NCBI GenBank assembly: GCA_003254905.1
Contig: QANU01099983.1
Span: forward strand, 488,377 to 552,376
Origin: Nissolia schottii
Taxonomy: Eukaryota; Streptophyta; Magnoliopsida; Fabales; Fabaceae
Reading direction: 5' to 3'
DNA length: 64,000 nucleotides
Part shown: in pieces, positions 20,879 through 31,705 of the stretch
How the letters are laid out: each line of letters begins with the position of its first letter
Position numbering within the stretch: position 1 is the stretch's first letter
The notes under the pieces: model-generated
The model's database searches: none
The model's input: the letters and a program-made list of their open reading frames with translations, nothing else
Told to the model about the DNA's origin: nothing
Position numbers and translations under genes: made by a program

Positions 20879-21173
20879 TATATATAGGTGCTAAGGCCCT
20901 CTGCAAAAACCAATTTCCCAATGAATGATTTCTAGCAGGGCTGCGATGGGGTCTACATAAACATGAGACACAAGGGATCACATGGTTTTTCTTATAGGTC
21001 TCTCTCAAGGATTAGGAAGTTAAATGGGAGAACATGCCCCACCTTCTTAGATAATGGCAAACATATTACCACATGAAAAATTAAAGACGTCTGCATAGGT
21101 GAAAACTAATGTTAATTCATGCATTGGTTGCTGTATAGTTACTTCAATGTTAGACGTGCTTTAGACAACTCAC
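20879..21173 (-). promoter_or_regulatory. S12 promoter: TATA, TGTCTC, CATGTGAT, composite motif
   Basis: On the minus strand: TATA at 20879-20886, TAGACCCCAT at 20946-20955, TGTCTC at 20965-20970, CATGTGAT at 20977-20984, composite motif at 21153-21173, 406 bp from the ATG. One of the two TGTC half-sites is CGTC, while the mirrored S17 copy has both. Confidence 0.7.
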
Positions 21174-21401
21174 ATGCATGAATGTTCAGATAAGCATTAG
21201 GTATCTCATATACATCTACCAGCTTTAATTTGTGGACAGTTTGAAATCTGTAAACCAATATATACGCCAGCGAGCTGTATGTTTAGATAAGCATTAGGCG
21301 TTGCTATTCAAGTGGTTATCACCTTGCTCATTTTTCAAAAACTAGGCCATTCAGTCATACAGAATTTCTTCATCTATATTAAAAGACATCCTAGACAGCA
21401 T

Positions 21402-21510
21402 CATGTGATACCTAATGCCCGTGTCTCTCATTAGACCCCCATTTGGATAGATCTTCTTCAATCATCTGAAACAGCAAATGATTTTCCAAAGACCTCTATC
21501 TTTATATATA
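21402..21510 (+). promoter_or_regulatory. S13 promoter: CATGTGAT, TGTCTC, TATA
   Basis: CATGTGAT at 21402-21409, TGTCTC at 21422-21427, AGACCCCCAT just after, TATATATA at about 21503. No clear composite TGTC motif; the related but diverged GATAAGCATTAGGTATCTC lies at about 21191. Confidence 0.7.
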
Positions 21511-21620
21511 GAGAGATAGTCATGGTTGAAGTCACAAACAAGTAAAAGTCCTTTGCATTCTTCAATAATCAAATACTTTCAACACAGGTCTGTTTTAAAT
21601 TGTTCTCTTGCTCTACTACA

Positions 21621-21869
21621 ATGGGTTTCCGCTTGCCTGGTCTTCAAAGGCGCAGTGACGTCCCGAAGGGCTATCTTGCAGTTTATGTAGGAGAGACTCA
21701 AAAAAAGCGGTTCGTGATTCCTATATCATACTTGAATCATCCTTCAATACAAGACTTGTTGAGTGAAGTTGAACAAGAATTTGGATTTGATCATCCAATG
21801 GGTGGCCTCACAATCCCTTGTAGAGAAGATGTCTTCCTAGATATCAATTCTCGCTTGCATAGATCATAA
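21621..21869 (+). CDS. SAUR: S13: short SAUR family protein
   Basis: An 82-residue SAUR with a short N-terminus: [24 protein letters not shown], then [10 protein letters not shown] with one extra residue before [27 protein letters not shown], and tail INSRLHRS. It forms a distinct lineage with S16. Upstream in-frame codons exist but start with TTG; the ATG before GFRLPGL is preferred. The 3'UTR lacks a good DST, so its mRNA may be more stable than its neighbours'; that is inference. Confidence 0.93.
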   Translation: MGFRLPGLQRRSDVPKGYLAVYVGETQKKRFVIPISYLNHPSIQDLLSEVEQEFGFDHPMGGLTIPCREDVFLDINSRLHRS

Positions 21870-22040
21870 ATGAGAAGATTGAGCGTAGATGGTCAATGAT
21901 CAACTAAGTTTTGTAAAGTAGTCATAGTCTAACATCGTAAATTTTTTCATCTTTCTTTCTTGTCCTTTCCTTTCCTAGGAAGTGGAAAGATGTACCCAGA
22001 CAGGGAAATTTATTAACAGAGATTAATGCAATTTTCTATC

Positions 22041-22978
22041 TAAAATTTACTATTGTTCTTTTCTTGAACTTTCCTGTGACCCTTCATGTCAATTTGGATT
22101 TGTGTTGTTGTCTATTTTCAAGCTGTTTTAACTAATTCATGAACCTTGATAACAAACTCATCTCTAAACTTAATTCCAAGGTCAAGCTAGTCATAAATAA
22201 TTAGATGCATATGATACATAAAATTAACCAGCACTCCATAAAGAAATTCAGGCATACATAACAAGGCTTAAATAAGTCACAGTCGAAGATGCATTTGGTA
22301 GAAATGACCATAGAACAGCAAATGTAGTTCCCAGAGAAGATTCTATGCTTTCCAAAACTATATAGCCATGTTGGGCATTTATAGAAGTGACAATCTTATA
22401 CGTTGCTGCCATTGATCAACAACTTAATAGCTCCTTTTGCATGCAAAGCAAGGAAATAAAATTTCCCTGTATCATTCTCTTTATGGTTTATGTGAATAAA
22501 GTTGTAGACGACTCAAAACTTGTTATTTCAAACAAATGACTAAGGTTTTAGGACCAAATAACATTGTAAGTCCAGTGGACAAAATAGTGTAGTCCGGTGT
22601 GCAAGTCTACACTAAATACAGGGTAATATTGAAGAACACCAGAAATATTTTCTAATATAAGCATGGGAATCTAATAGACAGAAAAATTCATGTAAATGAC
22701 ATCCATGACTCCATACCAGCTTTGTCTTTAGAATAATAATTGAGTCTGTGACTAACTAATTAAGCCAAGAACATTGCAATATTAACTGAGTACTTACTGA
22801 CAGTTACTTTCAAAAGAAAACACGCTAAAAAGACTCGATTTTCTGAATCTAAAAATATGAACAGTTTCTAAGGCTTATCTAAATGATTTTGTTACTGATA
22901 AGATACGTGGAAGGAAGCATATGAGATGTCTTAAACATGTCCAGCAAAAAATATGATATATAGCTATCTGAGTACCTT
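22041..22978. other. Intergenic, no gene seen
   Basis: AT-rich spacer between the left inverted arm and the second two-gene block. A motif like part of the composite element (GATGTCTTAAACATGTCC) occurs at about 22924. No gene is seen. Confidence 0.5.
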
Positions 22979-23062
22979 ATAATTGTTCTCGTAGCCCAGA
23001 TATTAGTTAGCACTTGGCAGCTGTATATCAGCATAGAGCTGCATTATCAATGTGAAGAAAAT

Positions 23063-23313
23063 ATGACATGCCTAAAGCATGTCTACAAAATTATGGAATA
23101 CCAATTAACGCATGAGCAAATATAAGGGTTTCAGTTGAGCTTATCTCATTTGATTGCATGTGGCTGCTCTATTAGCCATTCTTTGAGAAGGTAGGGTATG
23201 CACTCTAAGACAGCACCATGTGATCTCTCATCTGTATGCCCCCATCCTTTGACCCCTTCAACAATCCATTATCTTAGAAATAGTTTTCCATAGAATCTTA
23301 AAAACTATAAATA
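23063..23313 (+). promoter_or_regulatory. S14 promoter (of a broken gene)
   Basis: Composite motif at 23063-23083 (GACA and last TGTC kept), CATGTGAT at 23217-23224, TATAAATA at 23306-23313. Motif-to-ATG distance is 348 bp. Confidence 0.6.
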
Positions 23314-23430
23314 CACTTCCTCTTGCCTTCAAAAACAACTCAAGTCACTGCCATCCTAAAACATCAACACTTAGACACATTCTTTTTGAGCTTTGCCTTG
23401 TTATTCTTCTTGCACACAAATACAAAAAAA

Positions 23431-23709
23431 ATGGGTTTCCGTTTACCTGCTATCCGAAGGTGTTCATTCTCTACTAGCCAATCAGCATCAAAATCTATGG
23501 AAGTCCCAAAGGGCTATCTTGCAGTTTATGTTGGAGAGAATCAGAACCGGTTTGTGATCCCCACATCATATTTGAACTAGCCGTCATTCCAAGACTTGTT
23601 GAGCCAAGCTGTCGAAGAGTTTGGATATGATCATCCCATGGGTGGCCTTACGATTCCTTGTAGCGAACATGTCTTCCAACAGATCACTTCTTGCTTGGAT
23701 GGGCAATGA
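23431..23709 (+). pseudogene. SAUR: S14: SAUR broken by one in-frame stop
   Basis: Full-length 279-base SAUR frame beginning [20 protein letters not shown] and ending ITSCLDGQ, interrupted only by TAG at 23578-23580 where paralogues have the Gln of SYLNQPS. The truncated product (49 residues) would lack the second half of the SAUR core. Other changes (Gln-Asn-Arg in ENQNRF, Val in QAVEEF, Cys in ITSCL) suggest relaxed constraint. It may be very recently lost or polymorphic. The paralogue is S9. Confidence 0.9.
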
Positions 23710-23722
23710 ACCTCACACTGCA

Positions 23723-23763
23723 GGAGGCTGACATAGATAGATTAATATACACATTTTGTACAA
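23723..23763 (+). promoter_or_regulatory. DST-like element downstream of S14
   Basis: GGAGGCTGACATAGATAGATTAA, spacer, TTTTGTACAATAG. Confidence 0.65.
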
Positions 23764-24096
23764 TAGATTAGCATAGACCATCTCATTGACTAATTCACAG
23801 AATATATATTCTGTTTTTTGTGTAATCACAGTGAATACAATGACAATTGTTTCGGTTTATCAATAGCAATGTTCACTTCTCCATGAAATTAACAGTTTAT
23901 ATAAACATCGCTTGTAGCAGTAAGAAAAAACCTGATTTGGCTGTTCCAATAAATTTTAAAGGAAATGTAATTCATAACAAGGGCTGAACTGAAGTATTTT
24001 TCCTACGACCAAAGAGAAAGATAATATTTGGGACGAAGTTTAAATAACTTCTTGTTTTCTGAAAAATATGAGATTAAAATCTTGGGGTGCCTGGTC

Positions 24097-24100
<4 letters not shown>

Positions 24101-24148
<48 letters not shown>
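24101..24148. repeat. (AT)24 microsatellite
   Basis: Uninterrupted AT dinucleotide run of about 48 bases. The open frame crossing it is an artefact of the repeat. Confidence 0.98.
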
Positions 24149-24150
<2 letters not shown>

Positions 24151-24950
24151 AGTGCCTCCCCAACCTAGGCAGGTGCAGAATAACAATGATTCAAGATCAA
24201 GGTTTAATTATTAACTTGAATAACACTAGCCTACTTCCATTAAAAAAAAGCCATCTCCCATACACTTGACATATGGTTTATCTATAATTTCATATCTGTA
24301 GATTAATGAGATACTGGTGTTACTTGTGTTGAAGGTCTTCTACATTTTTCTTATTCTGACTAGCTCGGTGGGAGAAATGGAAAATTGAAAAAAAGAAGAT
24401 CCAAGTGTTATATAAAACAAGAGGTTCTATATGTTTTTTCCTATAAATTATTCAGCCAGTCAGAGCAATTTACAACAGTCATAAATTACAACTTCGCTAA
24501 GACTGTTGGAAATTTCACAAACTTTGGATTGGCTCCATTATTTGGATATTCATCTAGCCAGAGCAATTTGCCATATCAACAAAGCTCAAAATTTAAATTG
24601 TGTATCTTTTATGAGGCTCAGTTACAAGTTACTGTCTGCATAAACGTTTAAATCTTCTTTTGGAATGATTATATATTTGATATACCTCTGGCACTACTTT
24701 TGTACGGGTAGGGTGAAGGAATCTATATAACCACTCCACAACAATATATAATTCTTACAGTTTTAGTCATTAGTGAAGTGGTTGGCTCAATTTGTGGGGC
24801 CATCATTCACGTCTTCCAAGTACTAGTAATATCAGGTACGATATCCTCAAAAAATTGCAGCATCTCTTGCCTCCAACAATGATGCAGCTATATTTCATGG
24901 TCAATAGATCACATTCCAAGGGGTATTTCATCAGTATTCAGTATGAGGAA
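24149..24950. other. Interval between S14 and S15, no gene seen
   Basis: Counterpart of about 15950-16770 in copy 1. No gene-like frame. Confidence 0.5.
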
Positions 24951-24955
24951 GCTAA

Positions 24956-25260
24956 GTGATATGTTTTGAGCCTGTTTACGACATAAGAAGTGAGCCACTT
25001 AATTATTATCTTAGTGGCCGTAAAGTCTCTTTCTGAAGGTGTCAACTATATATGTGTTGGCATGAATTCTAAAAAATCTGTAGTTATTAGCTTATTGGAT
25101 TGAATTTTGTAATCTCAAGTAATCCTTCATAAACACTATGAAGACAATAGCATGTGATATACCATTAGCCCTTGTCTATCACTAGACCCCATCAATTAGT
25201 CCCACCAACCATTCAATTCGATGGAGAAATGTTTCCACAAAGGCTCTTACTTCTATATTA
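24956..25260 (+). promoter_or_regulatory. S15 promoter
   Basis: A degraded composite motif lies at 24956-24976 with no perfect half-site left. CATGTGAT is at 25151-25158, TGTCTA at 25173-25178 followed by TAGACCCCAT, and a weak TATA (TCTATATT) near 25252. Confidence 0.55.
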
Positions 25261-25340
25261 ACACATAGATCATGGTATTCTCAAGCATCACAAGTCACTT
25301 GCAAAATAACAATTCATATATTTATTTCTCACACTAAACA

Positions 25341-25619
25341 ATGGGATTTCGCTTACCTGGTATGAGAAGATCATCATCATTCAATGCAAACCAAGCATCT
25401 TCAAAAGCTGTGGAGATGGTTCCAAAAGGCTACCTTGCGGTGTATGTTGGAGAGAGAATGAAGCGGTTTGTGATTCCAATTTCATACATGAACCAACCTT
25501 TGTTCCAAGAATTACTAAACCAAGCTGAAGAAGAATTCGGATACCATCATCCGATGGGCGGTCTCACGATTCCTTGCAGCAAAGATGCTTTCTTAGACCT
25601 CACGTCACATCTTGCTTGA
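25341..25619 (+). CDS. SAUR: S15: SAUR family protein, altered C-terminus
   Basis: A 92-residue SAUR of the SSSFNANQ subgroup: [21 protein letters not shown]. It has an inserted Met in [14 protein letters not shown] (one extra codon), [26 protein letters not shown], and [12 protein letters not shown]. The tail ends LDLTSHLA because a few extra bases in the TSRLNG region shift the frame into an early stop; the old ending follows out of frame. The core is whole, so it is called a gene, but it may be starting to decay. Confidence 0.88.
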   Translation: MGFRLPGMRRSSSFNANQASSKAVEMVPKGYLAVYVGERMKRFVIPISYMNQPLFQELLNQAEEEFGYHHPMGGLTIPCSKDAFLDLTSHLA

Positions 25620-25641
25620 ACGGGCTGCAAATCATAGTGAA

Positions 25642-25678
25642 GGAGACTAACATAGATTAGTTAAGGCAAATTGTACAG
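25642..25678 (+). promoter_or_regulatory. DST element in the 3'UTR of S15
   Basis: GGAGACTAACATAGATTAG, spacer, ATTGTACAGC. Canonical. Confidence 0.85.
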
Positions 25679-25764
25679 CATATACTTTTAATTTTCCTTT
25701 TTGTGATTCTTTTTTGTAACTGGAAAAATGCAATCTCCCCGAGATAGTTATGAACAAAGATATT

Positions 25765-26170
25765 GCTTTTTTTGGTTCTAAAACGAGGATCCAATTTGAG
25801 CTAGAATTATGTTAATTACATTTATGTGGATGGTTAATTCGTAAACTACAATATATATGAACAGTTACTTACTTGACATTCATGCTGCAAAATTTGCATT
25901 TTTATGGCTGGAATCTGAAAACCTGATCACAGAAAATACAAAGGGTGGATGGAAAAATATGGAATTTACCCCTTTTTCTGCACAATTTGTCGCTGCCTCC
26001 TCTGGTGCATGTGTGATTTTCGGATACCTGAAACGGAAGGGTATTCGTAATTGGATAGAGCATATGATAGAATTCAACACTGAGCTATATTCAGTCCAAA
26101 AGTTTACATTTTTTTATATGATAATAATATATATACTCGAGGAGATTATGATAACCTCAAATTGAAGGCT
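25765..26170. other. S15 downstream flank
   Basis: Homologous to the orphan flank at 13030-13330. Its end (GAGGAGATTATGATAACCTC near 26137) resembles the ends of the repeats at 28150 and 30225. A 102-codon frame at 25857 has no counterpart frame in the homologous copy and is not called a gene. Confidence 0.5.
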
Positions 26171-27640
26171 TCTCTTTGCCTCCTCTGTTTTTTCGACATT
26201 AAGCTTCTCTTCCCATCACACCACCGCCGGCGCCGACAACACACCGTACCTCCCCTCCTGCGTGACTGCGTATGGTAGCTCTGTTTTAGTTTTTGATAAA
26301 GTCTTAATTATTATTATATTATTTTTTTTTTGGTTTGACATATTTGAGTTTTTTACTATCATACGCCTGTTACACAAACTAATTACTAAAATATTTCTGT
26401 TTTGAAACATATTACAGGGCTACCACAATTTTGGTTGACGTGACTCAGGTGACAGCGTGGTGATGCCACGTCATATTCGTCAACCGATCTAACGAATTGT
26501 ACACAAATTCGCCAAATGGTTTGGCTAATTGCACACAAATTTCCAAATCGATCTGACTAACTAGTTGGCGAATGTGGCTAAAAGAAAATTGTAATTAAAA
26601 TTGTATAATTTATTTAATTTAAGGAAAATGGGAGAGTGAGCTTCAGTTGCTGAAGCTAATTTTGAAAAGGAAAATGAATTAAATAAAGTGAGTGAATAGT
26701 GTGTGTATAGTGCAAAGCATGGTGATATGAACTTGTCTGAATTAAATGTTTCACATTTTGGTATTTCAGAAGTTATAGTCTCACATTAGTTAGATCACAA
26801 ACTTTTTAAGTGTTTATATACCTTTAGTAGTTGTTGTATTGGTAAAAATAGTTGAGAAGGGAGTTGGGCTGGTGCGCATGAGTCCAAGCCATTTGGGCTC
26901 TTCGGAGTGCAAATCGATGGATTTGTCACCTTACGCACACGACAAAGAGCGTCCTGATCTTTTTGCAACATAACATAATAATAAAATTTAATTAAATAGA
27001 TACATTATACATATTTAGTTTTAATTAAACATAATGTCTTATTAAAATAAATTATACAATTTTATCAAAACAGGGGTATTTTGGTAATTAGTTTGTGTAA
27101 TACGGGTATAATAGTAAAAAATTTGAAATATTTGAGATAAGTTTGTATGTTAAAATGGGAATTTTTTTTAATGTTAAAACGTGAGTGTTTTATCAGGTAA
27201 AAAAAGGTTTATTATGTGATTTTTTTTAGTCATTGTTATGTGAAATTTTTGTGTGTATATATATATGCGTGTGGGGGTTATACTTGTATCTCTAATTTTA
27301 TCCATAGACTTAATTTGGGGACTCGACTAGGTCATTGGTCACTAGTTCAACAAGTGGGTCATTGCATTACTTGCTAAACCAGATATAATGAAATAAATAT
27401 ATTAAAGTATATTAAAATTTGAATAAATATAATATAATAACACAAATAATCAATTATTTAAATATTTTATGTATAAAATATATATAATCATTAAAATATT
27501 ATAACATAACAAACACACATGATATGATGACAAATATTTATAACTCTTCTTTATAGTCATTTAAATGTTATTTATGATAAAATTAAAAATTATGCATTTA
27601 TTTTTAATAACACTTATTGTAAATAATATATATTTTAATT
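26171..27640. other. AT-rich region, no gene seen
   Basis: A short GC-rich patch (about 26215-26275, CACCGCCGGCGCCGACAAC) and a patch with TTGGGCT words (26865-26950) interrupt long AT-rich sequence. These may be transposon remnants, but no family is recognised. Confidence 0.4.
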
Positions 27641-27699
27641 ATATTATTTTATCACAATAGAGTATACAGCCTAGTAATAAATGAGTGTTCACTATTTTT

Positions 27700-28175
27700 T
27701 AAAGTGTCAGGGTTAATTGTGTCTAATCATAAAAGCAAACCAGTTTAGTCTTATTACCACACTGAATTTTAGGTTGGCTCAGTCAAGATGGACCGAGTTT
27801 AATAATTATGTTTTTAACAAAAGTTTGTACCATGTATGCGTACTCAATACCAATATCATACCGTACTTATGTAACATAGCAAATCATGTATGGCTACGTG
27901 ATCTGTAGCCTGACTTGCGGTTAGAATATTATTCACCAAAATTACTATATTGTGATAAAAGACTCTCTTAAAACCTTTTTTGCGCAAAGAGTTTATGAAT
28001 GTATTTACTTTTTTTATATGATAATATATTTACTTTCAAAAAATTTAAAGTGCTAAAAAACTATATTAACATAGTTTAAACAATGATGTTAACAAACAAA
28101 CAAAAATAAGACTGTGCTTCTCATGGAGTAGAAGTAGTAAACTATTTCTCAAGAGGAGATTGTGATAAGCACAAA
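27700..28175 (+). repeat. Degenerate repeat, copy 1 of 3
   Basis: The series TATGGCTACGTGATC, CTTGCGGTTAGAA, GACTCTCTTAAAACC, AAAGAGTT.ATGAAT, and CTTCTCATGGAGTAG, then GAGGAGATT near the end, recurs at 29248-29370 and 29964-30245 in the same orientation. Confidence 0.7.
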
Positions 28176-29247
28176 TTGAAGGAGGTTTTTATTTCCTTTC
28201 TTTTTATTTTAGGTTTCTCAAAAGTTCTCTCTTCTTTTATTAACTAGAATTTGTTCACAAATAAATATACGAATCCTACAAATACACGGAGTGTATTGAT
28301 ACACACACAAAACGCAACACATATATTTGAGGAGAGCCTTATTAGTTTCATAGAGGACGACGATCACCCCCAAAATTTTATTTTTTATTATATATAATAT
28401 AGATATTTTTTGACTCACTCCTATAAAAATTTTGTATACTTATACTAAAAAACATTATTGCATCTAATGACACAATTTTATTACCCTCTTTTTTAGTTTT
28501 TAACCTCACTTTTTTTTATTTTAATTGTTTCTTTCTAAATTGGAAGAGTAAGAGAAACATGTTATTTCTCAGCTCATTCCCTTTCAAGATAATTATGTGT
28601 AGTCGACAAAACTATAGTTTGTATTGTATAATTATTTTGTCTAGTTTCTAAAGATCAATTTTGAGTTAAATTGAAATACAATTTTAAATCTGTTTTTTTT
28701 TTTAAATATGGGTTTTATATGACTTTTTATATTTTCTACACATGTTACCATTACACAATTTAATAGAGTGATCAATGTTTTTAAGCAACATAATTGGATT
28801 GCCAACCCTCCAATTGAATTCATAGTTTGATATTGCAGAAACGTCTAATGATATTCAGAAACATCTTTTGTTGCCAATGATAAACAACTTTTTTAATTAA
28901 TTATTTGTATGCAAACATGATTTTTGCCAACAATACCAATGAACACAACACTGCACAAAAAGAAAAGTAAATTATATATAGTCAAATATTGGAGCTCTTA
29001 TTTCTCTAATTATCTTTGCATTTTTAATTGAAAATTGAAAAATAAAAAATAAAGGAGATTGACTTTAAGCTCAAACTAATTGTTTTACCATTGTTATCTC
29101 AAAACTAGTTCCATGTACTATTCATTTTGGAAAAAAAATTATTGTGATATTAACATGTATCTAGCCCATAAAGTGAAACTATCTAACTTTTATATATTAA
29201 TAATATAATTATAATATCTAAATATAAAAGTAAGACTAACCAATATA
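28176..29247. other. AT-rich spacer, no gene seen
   Basis: Very AT-rich sequence between repeat copies. No recognisable gene. Confidence 0.45.
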
Positions 29248-29370
29248 TGGCCACATGACTTGCGATTAGAACTACTTACCAAAAACACCACACATTATAG
29301 CTGAAGGCTCTCTTAAAACTTTTTTCCGCATGAAGAGTTAAGGAACATATTTTTTTATGATAATATATTT
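29248..29370 (+). repeat. Degenerate repeat, copy 2 of 3 (partial)
   Basis: Has ATGGCCACATGACTTGCGATTAGAA to ATGATAATATATTTACT of the repeat seen at 27889 and 29964, but lacks the CTTCTCATGGAGTAG end. Confidence 0.65.
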
Positions 29371-29963
29371 ACTAATTATTATAACGATGTATTCATGAGC
29401 TATACGAATTTCGTATAATTATGAATATTTTATTAATAAACAAATAATTTGTATATGTTTAAATCAATATATTTTCTTTAAAAATGAATTTCTTTTAATC
29501 AAATTATTTAGTGAAAATAAATCATGCTAAATATTACCCCCAAAAATTTCATGGTAAATACATTACAATCTTTTGGTAACGTGAACACTCATATCTAAAA
29601 TATAATGATTAAATGAATTAATTTGTCTTTTATTTATATTGATTTGTGCATTCTTTTTTTATTTTTCTCATCAAAACAATTCGAACACAAAACTTCTTAA
29701 CTCAATATAAAGAATACCAAAAAAGACATGAAGCAAATGATTCTTTTGATTGATGGCCCATTGGGCCAGAACTAGCGTGACGAATAAACAGTGAAATAGA
29801 GAAAGAAAGTTGAACAGTAACTAAGTGACGTCAGAGATGAGAAAACCCAATTTTAAAAAGATAAAAAAGCCTAATATGTTAATAATTTTAACTAATTTTA
29901 CAGTAATCTGTTGTGTGATAAGTGAGAGATTAATCTCTAAAAATAAAGTCAATACTAATTACG
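29371..29963. other. AT-rich spacer, no gene seen
   Basis: Low-complexity AT-rich sequence between partial repeats. Confidence 0.4.
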
Positions 29964-30245
29964 TATGGCCATATGATTTGTCGCATGACTTGGAACTAAA
30001 AATATTATTCACCAAAAACACTACACATTGCGGCTAAAGACTCTCTTAACACTTTCCTTGCATGAAGAGTTCATGAATATATTTATTTATTTTTAATATG
30101 ATAACATATTTACTCACAAACAATTTCAAAAGTTCAAGGGTGCTAAAAGCCACGTATTATTACCACTATGTTACAAAAATAAGATTGTGCTTCTCATGGA
30201 GTAGTAAACTACTCTTTAGGAGGAGATTTTGATAAGCTCAAATTG
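29964..30245 (+). repeat. Degenerate repeat, copy 3 of 3
   Basis: Best match to copy 1: ACTTGGAACTAAAAATATT, GACTCTCTTAACAC, GAAGAGTTCATGAATAT, CTTCTCATGGAGTAG, GGAGGAGATTTTGATAAGC. Confidence 0.7.
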
Positions 30246-30301
30246 ATTTTTCCCCCTACAAAAAATATTTTTATCCGACAGTTCAGATACTAATATTATA
30301 T

Positions 30302-30544
30302 AGGGTTAATTAAGTTTTTCATCCCTGTAATTTGGGAAAGTTTGGTTTTGGTCCCTCTGTGTAACTTTTAGTCCCTGTAAAATTTGAAAATTTGGTTTTA
30401 GTCCCTGGGGTGGGGTGAGGGTTGACTGGGCTGACGTGGCGCGCCACGTGGCATAACCCCAAAACCCAACTCAAACCCGACCCGACCTGACCCGACCCGA
30501 AATTAATTTAAAAATTAAAAAAAAAACCCTCTCCCACCCATCCT
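30302..30544 (+). mobile_element. MULE terminal inverted repeat (left end of an element)
   Basis: It begins AGGGTTAATTAAG and continues with repeated GTCCCTGTAA-type words, then TGACGTGGCGCGCCACGTGG and a GACCCGACC-rich subterminal stretch. The same order starts the transposase-bearing MULE at 56596. The element runs into the assembly gap, so its interior and right end are unknown. Confidence 0.7.
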
Positions 30545-30681
30545 NNNNNNNNNNNNNNNNNNNNNNNNNNNNNNNNNNNNNNNNNNNNNNNNNNNNNNNN
30601 NNNNNNNNNNNNNNNNNNNNNNNNNNNNNNNNNNNNNNNNNNNNNNNNNNNNNNNNNNNNNNNNNNNNNNNNNNNNNNNNN
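30545..30681. other. Assembly gap (137 N)
   Basis: Run of N within the MULE-like sequence. The true gap length may differ. Confidence 1.
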
Positions 30682-31370
30682 TACATGATTTGTTGCATTA
30701 CTTGCTACTAAAATACAGTCATGACTTTGATACCCATAGAAATGAGATGGTACAAGTACTATTTATAGGTGGATCAATAATATTTCACCAAGTGTTAATT
30801 ATTTGGGTTCACATCTTTTTTCACTTAAGTTTATATTTTTTTTCCACATAACTTTTGTTTGGTTCAATATTTACCACACCTCTAACTTTCAATTTCAATT
30901 AATGAATATTTTTGAGCTAATTTCATAATAACATTCACAATCCAAAATTAAAATTAAAATCAATAGTGAGTAAAAAAAACCCTATTCTTATCATGAACCC
31001 TAATTTGTTCTTCTCCTCCCTCTTTGTCTCCTCTCTCAAACTTTAAGTTCTAAAATCGTGAACCCTAGAACATCTATTACGCCTTTGCCACCCCTCTTTG
31101 ACCTACTTGCCCTCTGCAACGCCATCCTCGACTGCCGCTTCTGCTATAGCCGCCACATGCACCGAACAACCTAGCGCGGAGCATCATCGTCAAAGCCTGA
31201 CTGCCACACAATCGTCGATGGAAGATCTCCGAATCACGCAACACAAGCTCATGTAACTCACATAAGCTCATTTGCGGCCTTTTAAAATGTGATGAACCTG
31301 AAGTCGTCGTCGTCATTTTGGTGACAGGGAAGCATGGCCGAGGTAGCGTGATTATTTAGGTATAATTAAA
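30682..31370. other. Sequence right of the gap, possible MULE interior
   Basis: A GC-richer patch at 31070-31320 contains a 79-codon minus frame beginning MTTTTSGSSHFKRPQ. I recognise no domain. Position behind a MULE end suggests transposon or captured DNA; this is inference. Confidence 0.3.
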
Positions 31371-31705
31371 GGATCAAATGAGAGTTTTACTCTAATAATT
31401 TTCATTTCTCATTTATTATTACTATATATAATTAAAGATAAATAAAATTCTCACTAATAAAGTATATAATATTAACGAAAAAGGCAACACATGAGACTCT
31501 TTACACATGTTAAATGATTAATAAAATGCCTAAGTGTCCATATGGTAGACGATGTCCACATAAAATTTCTATGGTATATATAACTGTAGAACGGTTGGCC
31601 TTTAGAGCAAAGGGCTGGTTTCACAATGTTACCACATCAGCACGTACATCCAAAATGCGGGAAAATATGAAAGAAACTTTAGAAAAACCTTTCATAATTA
31701 CCAAA
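31371..31705. other. Intergenic, no gene seen
   Basis: AT-rich, no recognisable feature. Confidence 0.4.

Larger units (their letters stand above)
18052..22040 (+). repeat. Inverted duplication, left arm (S11, S12, S13)
   Basis: About 4.0 kb that is closely matched in reverse complement by 32093-36182. The outer edge is marked by TGCTTATGATGCACTGCTC at 18055 and its complement near 36182; the inner edge by AACAGAGATTAATGCAATTT near 22016 and its complement near 32110. Gene order is S11(+), S12(-), S13(+) here and mirrored in the right arm as S16(-), S17(+), S18(-). High identity in introns-free noncoding DNA means it is younger than the other duplications. Confidence 0.93.
22979..25760 (+). 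repeat. Two-gene SAUR block, copy 2 (S14 and S15)
   Basis: Direct duplicate of 14714-17580. In each block only one of the two SAURs is still open: S9 in copy 1 and S15 in copy 2. Confidence 0.8.

Noticed and set aside
24087-24269. A 60-codon frame through the AT repeat
   Set aside because: Its Tyr-Ile run is the translated microsatellite.
25857-26165. A 102-codon plus frame downstream of S15
   Set aside because: The homologous sequence at 13080-13330 does not keep the frame, so there is no sign of selection for protein.
30471-30698. A minus frame across the N run
   Set aside because: It is open only because N codons are not stops.
31077-31316. A 79-codon minus frame right of the gap
   Set aside because: No domain is recognised; GC-rich composition alone may keep it open. 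Noted only as a possible MULE interior.
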